Positions 15,470 through 23,153 of a DNA stretch of 32,143 nucleotides are shown here, one piece after another. The translations under genes and the position numbers were made by a program. Position 1 is the first letter of the stretch; each line of letters starts with the position of its first letter. Origin of the DNA: Acidimicrobiales bacterium. Lineage in GTDB: Bacteria > Actinomycetota > Acidimicrobiia > Acidimicrobiales > Acidimicrobilacustridaceae. The notes beneath the pieces are model-generated. The model had not been told where the DNA came from. It did no database searches and worked only from the letters and a program-made list of their open reading frames with translations. Location of the stretch: positions 1 through 32,143 of the forward strand of contig JALOLF010000058.1 in assembly GCA_025456085.1 (NCBI GenBank), written 5' to 3'.

Positions 15470-18400
15470 CTACCGGGCGACGAAGTACTTCGCCTGCGGG
15501 TGGTGGCAGATGATGGCCGAGGTGGTCTGCTCCGGCTGGTACTGGAAGCCGGTGTCCTCGTTGACCTCGATGCCGAGCCGGCCGGCGTCGAGTAGCTCGG
15601 CCACCTTGGCGTTGTCCTCCAGGTCCGGGCAGGCGGGGTACCCCCACGAGTAGCGCCCGCCTCGGTACTGCTGGCGGAACAGGCCGGCCAGGCCGGGGCC
15701 GTCCTCGTCGGCGAAGCCCCACTCCTCCCGGATCCGTCGATGCCAGTACTCGGCCAGCGCCTCGGCCATCTCCACGCCCAGGCCGTGCAGCAGCAGGTAG
15801 TCCTGGTAGCGGTTCGTGGCGAACAGCTCGGCGGTCCGCTCCGACACCCGGGCCCCCATCGTCACGATGTGGAACGCGGCGTAGTCGAGCTCGTCGCTGT
15901 CGGCCGGGCGGAAGAAGTCGGCGATGCACAGCCAGGGTTCCTTGCCCTGGCGGGGGTAGCTGAAGCGCAGCCACTCCGACGTGCGGGTCTCGTCCTTCCA
16001 CACCACCAGGTCGTTGCCCTCGCTGTTGGCCGGGAAGTAGCCGTAGACGAGCTGCGGGACGAGCAGGTCCTGCTCCTTGGCCGCGGCGAGCTGTTCGCGC
16101 AGCACGGGGCGGATGCGGTCCTTGAACGCCGCGTCGGTCTCGGTGCGTCCGTCGACCGCTTCCGGTCGGAACTGCCACTGGTTGCGGAACAGCGCCGTCT
16201 CGTTCACGTAGCCGGCGATGTCGTCGATGCGCAGTCCCTTCACGACCTTCGAGCCCAGGAAGGGCGGTACGAAGACCGGGTTGTCGGCGGCCACCTCCGG
16301 CGAGCGGGCGGGCAGATCGCCGAGCGCGGTGCCCATCTCCGCGGCGGGCCTGTCCCGCAGCCGCGACGGCACCCGAGAGTCGCTCGGGACGCGTCCCCAG
16401 TCGGGGTCGTCGTCGCCGGTGCGGCGCAGCTCGCCGAGGCGGTCCATGACGTGCAGTCCCTCGAAGGCGTCCTTGCCGTAGAACACCCGACCGTCGTACA
16501 CCTCCCGCAGGTCGCGCTCGACGTAGCTGCGGGTGAGGGCCGCGCCGCCGAGCAGCACCGGCACGTGCGCCAGGTCCCGCTCGTTCATCTCCTCGAGGTT
16601 CTCGCGCATGATGAGCGTGCTCTTGACCAGCAGGCCGCTCATGCCCAGGGCGTCGGCACCCACCTCGGTCACCTTGTCGAGCATCTCGTTGATGCCCACC
16701 TTGATGCCCAGGTTGACCACCTCGTAGCCGTTGTTGGTGAGGATGATGTCGACCAGGTTCTTGCCGATGTCGTGCACGTCGCCCTTCACGGTCGCCAGCA
16801 CGATGCGACCCTTGCCGCCGGCGTCGGCCTTCTCCATGTGGGGTTCGAGGTGCGCCACGGCCGACTTCATGGTCTCCGCCGACTGCAGCACGAACGGCAG
16901 CTGCATCTCGCCCGAGGCGAACAGGTCGCCCACGACCTTCATGCCCGCCAGCAGCACGTCGTTGATGATGGCCAGGGCCGGCATGCCCGTGCCGAGGGCC
17001 TCGTCGAGGTCGGCCTCGAGGCCGTCGCGGTCGCCGTCGATGATGCGCTGCGAGAGGCGCTGCTCGACGGTCCAACCGGAGCGGTCCTCCTTCTCGACCC
17101 GGGTGGTCTCGACGTCGCTGAACACCTCGAGCAGCGTGGTGAGCGGATCGTAGGCCGGCTCGTCTCCGACGGCGGGGCGACGCCGGTCGTAGACGAGGTC
17201 CAGGCAGACCCGGCGCTGGTCCTCCGGGATGCGGTTGAGGGGCATGATGCGCGCCGCGTGCACGATGGCGGAGTCGAGGCCCGCCTCCACGCACTCGTGC
17301 AGGAACACCGAGTTGAGCACGTGGCGCGCCGCGGGCTTCAGCCCGAAGCTCACGTTGGACACGCCCAGCGTGGTGTGCACCCCGGGCAGCTCGGTCTTGA
17401 TGCGGCGGATGGCCTCGATGGTGGCCATGGCGTCGCCGCGCAGGTCCTCGTCGCCGGTGGACAGGGGAAAGGTCAGCGCATCGAAGATCAGATCCGACGG
17501 CTCGAGGCCGTAGCGGTCCACGGCGAGGTCGTGGATGCGGTGCGCGATGCGCATCTTCCACTCGACGTCGCGGGCCTGGCCCTCTTCGTCGATGAGCAGG
17601 CAGATGACCGCGGCGCCGTACTCGCGGGCCAGCTTCAGGACGCGGTCGAGGCGGCTGCCCGGTGCCTCGCCGTCCTCCAGGTTGGCGGAGTTCAGGATCG
17701 CCCGACCGCCGAGCCACTGCAGGCCGGCCTCCATGACCTGGGGCTCGGTGGAGTCGAGCACCAGCGGCGCCGAGGACTGGGTGGCGAAGCGGCTGGCCAC
17801 CTCGTCCATGTCGAGCGTCCCGTCGCGGCCCACGTAGTCGACGCACACGTCGAGCACGTGCGCGCCCTCGCGTACCTGCTCCTTGGCCATCTGCACCGTG
17901 GTGTCCCAGTCACCCTCGAGCAGGGCCTCGCGGAACTTCTTGGAGCCGTTGGCGTTGGTGCGCTCGCCGACGATCAGGAACGAGGTGTCCTGGTGGAAGG
18001 GCACGAGCGAGTAGATGCTCGTGGCACCCGCCTCGTGACGCGGCGTGCGGCGCGCCGGTTCCAGATCGGCGCAGCGCTCGACCACCGCCGCGAGGTGGGT
18101 CGGCGTGGTGCCGCAGCATCCGCCCACGACCCGCACGCCCAGCTCGGTGATGAACCGCTCGTGGTACTCGGCGAGCTGCTCGGGCGTGAGGTCGTAGTGC
18201 ATGGCGCCGTCCACCACCGACGGCAGTCCGGCGTTGGGCAGGCAGGAGATGGGCATGCGCCCGTAGTGGGAGAGGTGGCGCAGGTGCTCGCCCATCTCGG
18301 CCGGACCGGTGGCGCAGTTGATGCCCAGCACGTCGGGGCGCATCGGGTCGAGGGCGCCCAGGGCGGCCGCGATCTCGGTGCCGGGCAGCATCCGCCCGGT

Positions 18401-18991
18401 GAGCTCTATGGTGACCTGCACCTGCACGGGGACCTCGCGCCCGCTGGCCTGCATGGCCCGGCGGGCACCGATCATCGCCGCCTTGGCGCCGAGCAGGTCG
18501 AACTGGGTCTCGATGATGAGCAGGTCCACGCCCCCGTCGAGCAGCCCGCGGCTCTGCTCCTCGTACAGGTCGCGCAGCTCGCCGAAGCGGATCTGGCCGA
18601 GGGTGGCGAACTTGGTGCCCGGGCCGATCGAACCGGACACCCAGCGGGGGCGTCCCGGCGTCGAGAAGTCGTCGGCCACCCCCCTGGCCAGCCTCGCCGC
18701 CGCCACGTTCAGCTCGTAGGTGCGGTCCGCGATCCCGTACTCGGCCAGGGGCACGCCGAAGGCGCCGAAGGTGTTGGTCTCGATCACGTCGCAGCCCACC
18801 TCGAAGTAGGCGGCGTGCAGCTCGGCGATCACGTCGGGTCGCGTGACGACCAGCAGCTCGTTGCACCCCTCGAGGTCGGGGCCGCCGAAGTCGTCGGCGG
18901 TCAGGTCCCGGGCCTGGATGCCGGTGCCCATCGCTCCGTCGAAGATCACGACACGTTCATTGACGGCTTCGAGGAAGCTGCTGGTGCTCAT
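15470..18991 (-). CDS. metH: Cobalamin-dependent methionine synthase
   Basis: 1173 residues, close to the usual MetH length. It transfers a methyl group from methyltetrahydrofolate to homocysteine through enzyme-bound cob(I)alamin. Modules in order: homocysteine domain (about 1-320) with zinc ligands Cys226 (GINCATGP), Cys292 and Cys293 (GGCCGTTP); pterin-binding domain (about 345-620, SFLIVGERTNANGSKKF); helical cap and B12 domain with the cobalt-ligand His740 in DVHDIGKNL; and a C-terminal S-adenosylmethionine reactivation domain containing WGYPACPD and ending near QAKYFVAR. All modules are intact. ATG 18991 lies 7 nt from a TAGCCT element with no ribosome site, so the transcript looks leaderless. 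This leaves no room for a B12 riboswitch in a leader. A cobalamin adenosyltransferase gene diverges from it. Confidence 0.97.
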   Translation of the reverse strand: MSTSSFLEAVNERVVIFDGAMGTGIQARDLTADDFGGPDLEGCNELLVVTRPDVIAELHAAYFEVGCDVIETNTFGAFGVPLAEYGIADRTYELNVAAARLARGVADDFSTPGRPRWVSGSIGPGTKFATLGQIRFGELRDLYEEQSRGLLDGGVDLLIIETQFDLLGAKAAMIGARRAMQASGREVPVQVQVTIELTGRMLPGTEIAAALGALDPMRPDVLGINCATGPAEMGEHLRHLSHYGRMPISCLPNAGLPSVVDGAMHYDLTPEQLAEYHERFITELGVRVVGGCCGTTPTHLAAVVERCADLEPARRTPRHEAGATSIYSLVPFHQDTSFLIVGERTNANGSKKFREALLEGDWDTTVQMAKEQVREGAHVLDVCVDYVGRDGTLDMDEVASRFATQSSAPLVLDSTEPQVMEAGLQWLGGRAILNSANLEDGEAPGSRLDRVLKLAREYGAAVICLLIDEEGQARDVEWKMRIAHRIHDLAVDRYGLEPSDLIFDALTFPLSTGDEDLRGDAMATIEAIRRIKTELPGVHTTLGVSNVSFGLKPAARHVLNSVFLHECVEAGLDSAIVHAARIMPLNRIPEDQRRVCLDLVYDRRRPAVGDEPAYDPLTTLLEVFSDVETTRVEKEDRSGWTVEQRLSQRIIDGDRDGLEADLDEALGTGMPALAIINDVLLAGMKVVGDLFASGEMQLPFVLQSAETMKSAVAHLEPHMEKADAGGKGRIVLATVKGDVHDIGKNLVDIILTNNGYEVVNLGIKVGINEMLDKVTEVGADALGMSGLLVKSTLIMRENLEEMNERDLAHVPVLLGGAALTRSYVERDLREVYDGRVFYGKDAFEGLHVMDRLGELRRTGDDDPDWGRVPSDSRVPSRLRDRPAAEMGTALGDLPARSPEVAADNPVFVPPFLGSKVVKGLRIDDIAGYVNETALFRNQWQFRPEAVDGRTETDAAFKDRIRPVLREQLAAAKEQDLLVPQLVYGYFPANSEGNDLVVWKDETRTSEWLRFSYPRQGKEPWLCIADFFRPADSDELDYAAFHIVTMGARVSERTAELFATNRYQDYLLLHGLGVEMAEALAEYWHRRIREEWGFADEDGPGLAGLFRQQYRGGRYSWGYPACPDLEDNAKVAELLDAGRLGIEVNEDTGFQYQPEQTTSAIICHHPQAKYFVAR

Positions 18992-18998
18992 CCGGGCA

Positions 18999-19004
18999 AG
19001 GCTA
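18999..19004 (-). promoter_or_regulatory. -10-like element TAGCCT for metH
   Basis: On the minus strand TAGCCT is followed after exactly 7 nt by the metH ATG, the same spacing as at 11602-11615. This indicates a leaderless mRNA. Confidence 0.45.
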
Positions 19005-19080
19005 CCGGTGGGGTACCGACGGCGCGAACCGAACCCGCGGTGGTGCGGCGCCGGGTGGCCGGGGTGGTGGGCCGCTCGCC

Positions 19081-19086
19081 TAGGCT
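19081..19086 (+). promoter_or_regulatory. -10-like element TAGGCT for the adenosyltransferase gene
   Basis: TAGGCT lies 23 nt before the ATG at 19110, with an AGGAG ribosome site at 19099-19103. Here the short leader does contain a ribosome site. Confidence 0.4.
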
Positions 19087-19109
19087 CGACGCCGACCCAG
19101 GAGCGTGGC

Positions 19110-19676
19110 ATGCAGATCTACACCCGCAAGGGCGACGACGGCACCACCGGCCTGCTGTACGGCGGGCGGGTGTCGAAGGACTCACCTCTCCCCACGGCGT
19201 ACGGCACGGTGGACGAGGCGCAGGCGGTGCTGGGCCTGGCCCGGGCCGAGGCGGGGCCGGGCGAGCTGGCCGAGGTGTTGGTCCACCTCGAACGCGACCT
19301 GTGGGTCCTGATGGCGGAGCTCGCCACCGAGCCCGGCAACCACGGCAAGCTCGTGCCCGGCCAGAGCCTGGTCACCTCCGAGATGGTCGCGGCGCTGGAG
19401 GTGCTGATCGACGACCACACGGCGCGCTTCGACCCGCCCACCGAGTTCGTCGTGCCGGGGGAGACCAAGGTCGCCGCCTACCTGGACCTGGGCCGCACGG
19501 TGGTGCGCCGGGCCGAGCGGGAGACCATCCGGGCCGGGGTCGAGGGCTCGCACTGCGTGCCGTACCTCAACCGCCTCAGCGATCTGTTGTGGACCTTGGC
19601 CCGGTGGCAGGAGGGCACGTCGCTCGCCACCCGCTCGGTGGAGGCCACCGGAGCCGGAGAGGTCGGCGGAGCATGA
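19110..19676 (+). CDS. PduO-type ATP:cob(I)alamin adenosyltransferase
   Basis: 188 residues. It transfers the adenosyl group of ATP to cob(I)alamin to make coenzyme B12. The N-terminal ATP-binding motif YTRKGDDGTTGLLYGGRVSKD is near intact for the PduO/MMAB family. The C-terminal helices carry RRAERETI and PYLNRLSDLLWTLAR, with conserved Arg and Asn positions. ATG 19110 has AGGAG 6 nt upstream; the frame extends further upstream but would overlap the metH promoter. The gene diverges from metH across 118 nt, so a cobalamin-consuming enzyme and a cobalamin-modifying enzyme are back to back. pepA follows by 55 nt on the same strand. Confidence 0.93.
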   Translation: MQIYTRKGDDGTTGLLYGGRVSKDSPLPTAYGTVDEAQAVLGLARAEAGPGELAEVLVHLERDLWVLMAELATEPGNHGKLVPGQSLVTSEMVAALEVLIDDHTARFDPPTEFVVPGETKVAAYLDLGRTVVRRAERETIRAGVEGSHCVPYLNRLSDLLWTLARWQEGTSLATRSVEATGAGEVGGA

Positions 19677-19731
19677 CGCGCGCCGGCCGCGACCACCTCT
19701 CGGGCGTCCGCAGCCGAACGGAGGGGGTGTG

Positions 19732-21174
19732 ATGCGCTTCGAGCTGGCCCGGGTCCTGCCGCCCGGGATCGACGCCGTGGTGCTGCCGGCCTGCAGCGAT
19801 GCGCTGGGAACCGGTGACGACAACTGGACCTACCTGCGGGCCCGGGGCTTCGAGGGCAAGGTCGACCAGGTGGCCACGCTGCCCGGTGCCGACGGCACGG
19901 TCATCGTGCTGGTCGGGCTCGGCCCGTCGAACGCCGTCACGCCGACGGGGCTACGGCGGGCCGCCGGGACCGCGGCACGCGCCGTGTCGCGTCACGCCCA
20001 GATCGCGTCGCACCTGCTCGAGGCGGTACCCGACGGCGGTGACCGCGTGGCCGCAGCGCAGGCCGTGGCCGAGGGCTTCGTGCTCGGCGCCTACCAGTTC
20101 GGCCGCTACCGGACCGCGCTCGACGCCAACGCCCTCGAGCGGGTGGTCGAGATCGGAACCGGGGGTCGCAAGGTCGAGGCTGCGCTGGGGCTCGGCGCCC
20201 GCATCGCCGACGGGATCTGCCTGGCCCGTGACCTGGTGAACGAACCAGGCGGCGCCCTCACGCCGGCGGCGCTGGCGGAGGTGGCGGTGGAGATCGCCGA
20301 GCGGGAGGATCTCGGCGTCACCGTGCTCGACGAGGACGACATCGTGGAGCAGGGAATGGGGGGCCTGCTGGGGGTGAACCGGGGGTCGAACCTGCCACCG
20401 CGCTTCATCGAGCTCTGCTACGAGCCGGCCAGCCCCCGAGGTTCGCTGGCCATCGTGGGCAAGGGCATCACGTTCGATTCGGGTGGTCTGTCCATCAAGA
20501 CCGCCGCCGGCATGATGACGATGAAGAGCGACATGGCCGGTGCAGCCGCCGTGCTCGGTGCCTTCTCGTGCCTGCGGGCGGTCAACCCCCGCATCCGGGT
20601 GCGGGGCTACCTGCCCTGCACCGACAACATGACCGGTGGCGATGCCACGCGTCCGGGTGACGTGCTGCGGCTGCGCAGCGGCACGACGGTGGAGGTGCTC
20701 AACACCGACGCCGAGGGGCGCCTCGTGCTCGCCGACGCGTTGTCGGCAGCTGCGGAGGCCGCACCCGACGCCATCGTGGACCTGGCGACCTTGACCGGTG
20801 GCGTCGGGGTGGCATTGGGCAACCGCATCGCCGCCGTGCTGGGCACGAGCGACGACCTCGTGGCACAGGTGCGCGACGCCGCCGATCGGGCCGGTGAGCG
20901 GCTGTGGCCGTTGCCCCTTCCCGAGGACTACCGCCGGCGCCTCGACTCCGAGGTGGCGGACCTGGCGAACATCTCACGGGCGCCGGGTGCCAGCACCATC
21001 CTCGGAGGCCTGTTCCTCGAGGAGTTCGTACCCGAGGGCATGGCCTGGGCCCACCTCGACATCGCCGAGACGGCGTGGAGCGACGAGGTGGCGGGCGAAC
21101 TGGTCAAGGGGGGCACCGGCTACGGTGTGCGCCTCCTCCTGGAGCTGGTCCGGCACTTCCGCAAGCCCCGCTGA
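19732..21174 (+). CDS. pepA: Leucyl aminopeptidase (M17 family)
   Basis: 480-residue cytosolic aminopeptidase that binds two metal ions and removes N-terminal amino acids, especially leucine. The catalytic C-terminal half shows GKGITFDSGGLSIK (metal-binding Lys and Asp), MKSDMAGAAAV and the family signature NTDAEGRLVLADAL, followed by VDLATLTGG. The N-terminal domain is typical and variable. ATG 19732 is chosen over the adjacent GTG 19729 because GGAGG at 19720-19724 is 7 nt away. In mycobacteria pepA lies next to dlaT-lipB-lipA; here it is in the same neighbourhood but about 10 kb away. A small membrane ORF begins 4 nt after its stop. Confidence 0.95.
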   Translation: MRFELARVLPPGIDAVVLPACSDALGTGDDNWTYLRARGFEGKVDQVATLPGADGTVIVLVGLGPSNAVTPTGLRRAAGTAARAVSRHAQIASHLLEAVPDGGDRVAAAQAVAEGFVLGAYQFGRYRTALDANALERVVEIGTGGRKVEAALGLGARIADGICLARDLVNEPGGALTPAALAEVAVEIAEREDLGVTVLDEDDIVEQGMGGLLGVNRGSNLPPRFIELCYEPASPRGSLAIVGKGITFDSGGLSIKTAAGMMTMKSDMAGAAAVLGAFSCLRAVNPRIRVRGYLPCTDNMTGGDATRPGDVLRLRSGTTVEVLNTDAEGRLVLADALSAAAEAAPDAIVDLATLTGGVGVALGNRIAAVLGTSDDLVAQVRDAADRAGERLWPLPLPEDYRRRLDSEVADLANISRAPGASTILGGLFLEEFVPEGMAWAHLDIAETAWSDEVAGELVKGGTGYGVRLLLELVRHFRKPR

Positions 21175-21178
21175 GCCC

Positions 21179-21331
21179 ATGACCGGCGACGTCGTGTTCC
21201 TGTTCGGCGGCGGCGTGGCCGCAGCGGCGTGCGCCCTCGTGTTCCGGAGCTTCCCCCTCCACTATCGGTTGGCGCTCGCCGCGCTGGCCGTGGGTTTCGT
21301 GGTGCTGGGCGTGGGTCTGCTGGTGGGTTGA
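21179..21331 (+). CDS. 50-residue membrane protein following pepA
   Basis: An ATG ORF starting 4 nt after the pepA stop and encoding 50 residues with two hydrophobic segments (VVFLFGGGVAAAACALVF and LALAALAVGFVVLGVGLLVG) joined by a short RSFPLHYR loop, so a two-span hairpin membrane protein is likely. No family recognised. Its last 70 nt overlap the 3' end of the opposing regulator gene. The tight spacing to pepA suggests co-translation, but the membrane-like composition could partly reflect GC bias in this frame. Confidence 0.5.
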   Translation: MTGDVVFLFGGGVAAAACALVFRSFPLHYRLALAALAVGFVVLGVGLLVG

Positions 21332-22065
21332 AGGCCGGCCGGGGGGAATGCCGGCCGTTCGCCTGCGTCGGCGACCGGCTCCGGTGCGGTCTGGTCCTCG
21401 GCGTGGGTCGCGACGGCCCAGCGCACGGCGTCGAAGGCGAGGGCCGGATGGAACCGCCAACGGTGGAGCTGGCGTTCCGCGTCGTCGGGGCTCTCGCCCA
21501 GCTGCAGCAGGGACAGGGCCAGCGCGCGCGCCCGGCGCTTCAGGTGCTCGACCGGTGGGTGGGCCGGTGCCTGCTGCTGCCAGGTGCGGTGCTCGTCCTG
21601 CAGCACGGCGGGGAGGCGCTGCACCTGACGCAGGCTGAGCGGTGGGAGGTGGCGCCGGACGGCGAGGCCGTCGCCGCCGACGTGCTGGGCGAGGCCGAAC
21701 CCGCACACGCGCTCGACGGTGCGGTCGAACTGCGCGCTACGTCCGCTGCGGTGGCCGATTCCCAGCGCCCGCGCCGTGTCGTCGACGTCGATGGTGCAGC
21801 CCTCCGGGTGCTCGTCGAGTCGCGTGGCCAGATGCCGGAGCAGCCACACCGCCGACGGACCGAGCACCCCGAGCCAGAAGCGTTCGACGTAGTGGGAGCG
21901 CGGGTCGTGGCCGAGACGGTCGATGAGCGCGTCCTCCCAGGGCGTCACGTGGAGCAGGTGCGTGCTCGGCCCGGGGGAGACCGACTCGTCGGGCGGCGGG
22001 GCAGGTGCGGGCGGGCCGGGCAGGTCGGGCAGGTCGGGCAGGTCGATGGCGGGGCCAGCGGTCAT
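21262..22065 (-). CDS. Probable winged-helix DNA-binding protein
   Basis: 267 residues. An N-terminal Pro-rich segment with a DLP repeat is followed by a compact helical domain at about residues 55-145. Within it, WLGVLGPSAVWLLRHLATRLD, TIDVDDTARALGIG and the basic HRSGRSAQFDRTVERVCGFGLA with GDGLAVRRHLPPLS look like helices plus the turn and wing of a winged-helix domain. The tail is Pro/Ser/Thr-rich. No precise family recognised; the DNA-binding role is inferred. ATG 22065 is chosen because AGGAG lies 8 nt upstream; the frame is open to an ATG at 22137. Its upstream region contains TTGACA within a CACTT/AAGTG dyad and phased TTCA repeats, possibly its own operator. It diverges from the sirtuin gene. 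Confidence 0.7.
   Translation of the reverse strand: MTAGPAIDLPDLPDLPGPPAPAPPPDESVSPGPSTHLLHVTPWEDALIDRLGHDPRSHYVERFWLGVLGPSAVWLLRHLATRLDEHPEGCTIDVDDTARALGIGHRSGRSAQFDRTVERVCGFGLAQHVGGDGLAVRRHLPPLSLRQVQRLPAVLQDEHRTWQQQAPAHPPVEHLKRRARALALSLLQLGESPDDAERQLHRWRFHPALAFDAVRWAVATHAEDQTAPEPVADAGERPAFPPAGLQPTSRPTPSTTKPTASAASANR
22018..22044 (+). repeat. Three 9-bp tandem repeats encoding DLP units
   Basis: GGGCAGGTC occurs three times in a row at 22018, 22027 and 22036. On the minus strand it encodes the repeated DLP tripeptides near the N-terminus of the probable regulator. Confidence 0.8.
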
Positions 22066-22136
22066 GGGGGGGTCTCCTGGCTGCGGTGCTGACGGACGTG
22101 GATCGGTGGTCGGTGTCACCGGTCGATCTGGTGTCA

Positions 22137-22171
22137 TTCAATCATTTTCAATCCACTTCATGTCAAGTGAA
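22137..22171. promoter_or_regulatory. AT-rich operator-like region with phased TTCA repeats and a dyad
   Basis: TTCA begins at 22137, 22147 and 22157, exactly one helical turn apart, and its complement TGAA lies at 22168-22171. A dyad CACTT-N6-AAGTG at 22154-22169 covers TTGACA (minus strand, 22166-22161), a consensus -35 box pointing to the regulator gene. The segment is strikingly AT-rich compared with all flanking DNA. It lies between the divergent regulator and sirtuin genes. Confidence 0.5.
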
Positions 22172-22230
22172 GGTTGACCGATCCGGCACGTCGGGGGTCG
22201 TGCGGTGTCTCGTGGCGGGCGGACCCGTCG

Positions 22231-22236
22231 TAGCCT
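22231..22236 (+). promoter_or_regulatory. -10-like element TAGCCT for the sirtuin gene
   Basis: TAGCCT ends 12 nt before the ATG at 22249 with no ribosome site between, so a nearly leaderless start is possible. A second ATG at 22270 in the same frame is the alternative. Confidence 0.35.
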
Positions 22237-22248
22237 GCGCCCACAGCG

Positions 22249-23037
22249 ATGGCGCGGGGCCGAGAGGGGATGGCAGGAGTGCACGTCGAGCAGAACCCCG
22301 ACGCGGCTGGCGGGCTCGTGGCGTCCGCCCGCCGCGTCGTCGTGCTGTCGGGGGCCGGCATCTCCACCGACAGCGGCATCCCCGACTACCGGGGCCCCAA
22401 CGGCGTGTGGACGAAGAACCCCGAAGCGGAGCGCAATGCCACGCTGTCGGTGTACCTGCGCGAGCCCGAGGTCCGGGTACGGGCCTGGCGCCGACGCCTG
22501 GAGTGGGACGCGCTCGACCCCAGGCCGAACCCCGGACACCACGCCCTCGTCGATCTCGAGCGCCAGGGGCGCCTGCACACCCTCGTCACCCAGAACATCG
22601 ACGGCCTCCACCAGGCGGCCGGCAGCGATCCCGGGCGCGTCATCGAGATCCACGGGACCATCCACGACTACGTCTGCATGTCCTGCGACCGCCGCGGTCC
22701 CATGGGCGAGGTCCTGGCCCGGGTGCAGGCCGGGGAGGACGATCCGCCCTGCGAGCACTGCGGCGGCATCCTCAAGTCGGCCACGATCTCGTTCGGTCAG
22801 GCACTGGTGTGGGAGGACCTCGATCGGGCGCTCGAGGCGGTCGCCGGTGCCGATCTCTTCCTGACGGTGGGGACGTCGCTGGCCGTGTCGCCCATCAACC
22901 AGTCGGTGTTCGTGGCCGCCGACGCCGGGGTCCCGATCGTGATCGTCAACGGCGAGCCCACCGAGTTCGACGCCCTCGCTGCGGCCGTGGTGCGCGACCC
23001 GATCAGCGACGTGCTGCCCCGGCTGGTGTCGCCGTGA
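22249..23037 (+). CDS. cobB: NAD-dependent protein deacylase (Sir2 family)
   Basis: 262 residues. Sirtuins remove acetyl or other acyl groups from lysines using NAD. Seen: NAD-binding LSGAGISTDSGIPDYRGPNG, TQNIDGLHQAAG, catalytic His135 in IEIHGTIHDY, a zinc finger Cys143/Cys146 (CMSC) and Cys168/Cys171 (CEHC), and GTSLAVSPIN plus the VIVNGEPTEFD segment binding the cofactor. Length is standard. ATG 22249 follows TAGCCT; ATG 22270 would remove seven residues outside the fold. It is a single-gene unit between the divergent regulator and a possible promoter of the next gene. Whether the neighbouring regulator controls it is not shown. Confidence 0.94.
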   Translation: MARGREGMAGVHVEQNPDAAGGLVASARRVVVLSGAGISTDSGIPDYRGPNGVWTKNPEAERNATLSVYLREPEVRVRAWRRRLEWDALDPRPNPGHHALVDLERQGRLHTLVTQNIDGLHQAAGSDPGRVIEIHGTIHDYVCMSCDRRGPMGEVLARVQAGEDDPPCEHCGGILKSATISFGQALVWEDLDRALEAVAGADLFLTVGTSLAVSPINQSVFVAADAGVPIVIVNGEPTEFDALAAAVVRDPISDVLPRLVSP

Positions 23038-23050
23038 TCGTGCGGAATAG

Positions 23051-23069
23051 TTGACCTTGTTGGTAGGGT
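23051..23069 (+). promoter_or_regulatory. Possible promoter or operator before the rhodanese-MoeB gene
   Basis: A short AT-richer stretch contains TTGACC (23051-23056) and TAGGGT (23064-23069). The 7-nt spacing is too short for a normal -35/-10 pair, so TAGGGT is the likelier -10 element and TTGACC may be part of a regulator site. The ATG at 23154 lies about 80 nt downstream. Confidence 0.3.
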
Positions 23070-23153
23070 TTCACGGGCATCCGGCCCGCACCCTGCCTGC
23101 GAGGGCGCCGGCCGCTCCACTCGCCTCTGCACTCGATCCCGGACGGTGACGAC

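Noticed and set aside
18992-19109. Cobalamin riboswitch upstream of metH or the adenosyltransferase gene
   Set aside because: The region is too short, metH looks leaderless, and no B12-box-like sequence is visible.
15740-19732. A 1330-codon open frame on the plus strand across metH
   Set aside because: It is antisense to the fully motif-supported metH gene, has no recognisable domain and reflects GC-rich codon bias that removes stop codons from the opposite strand.
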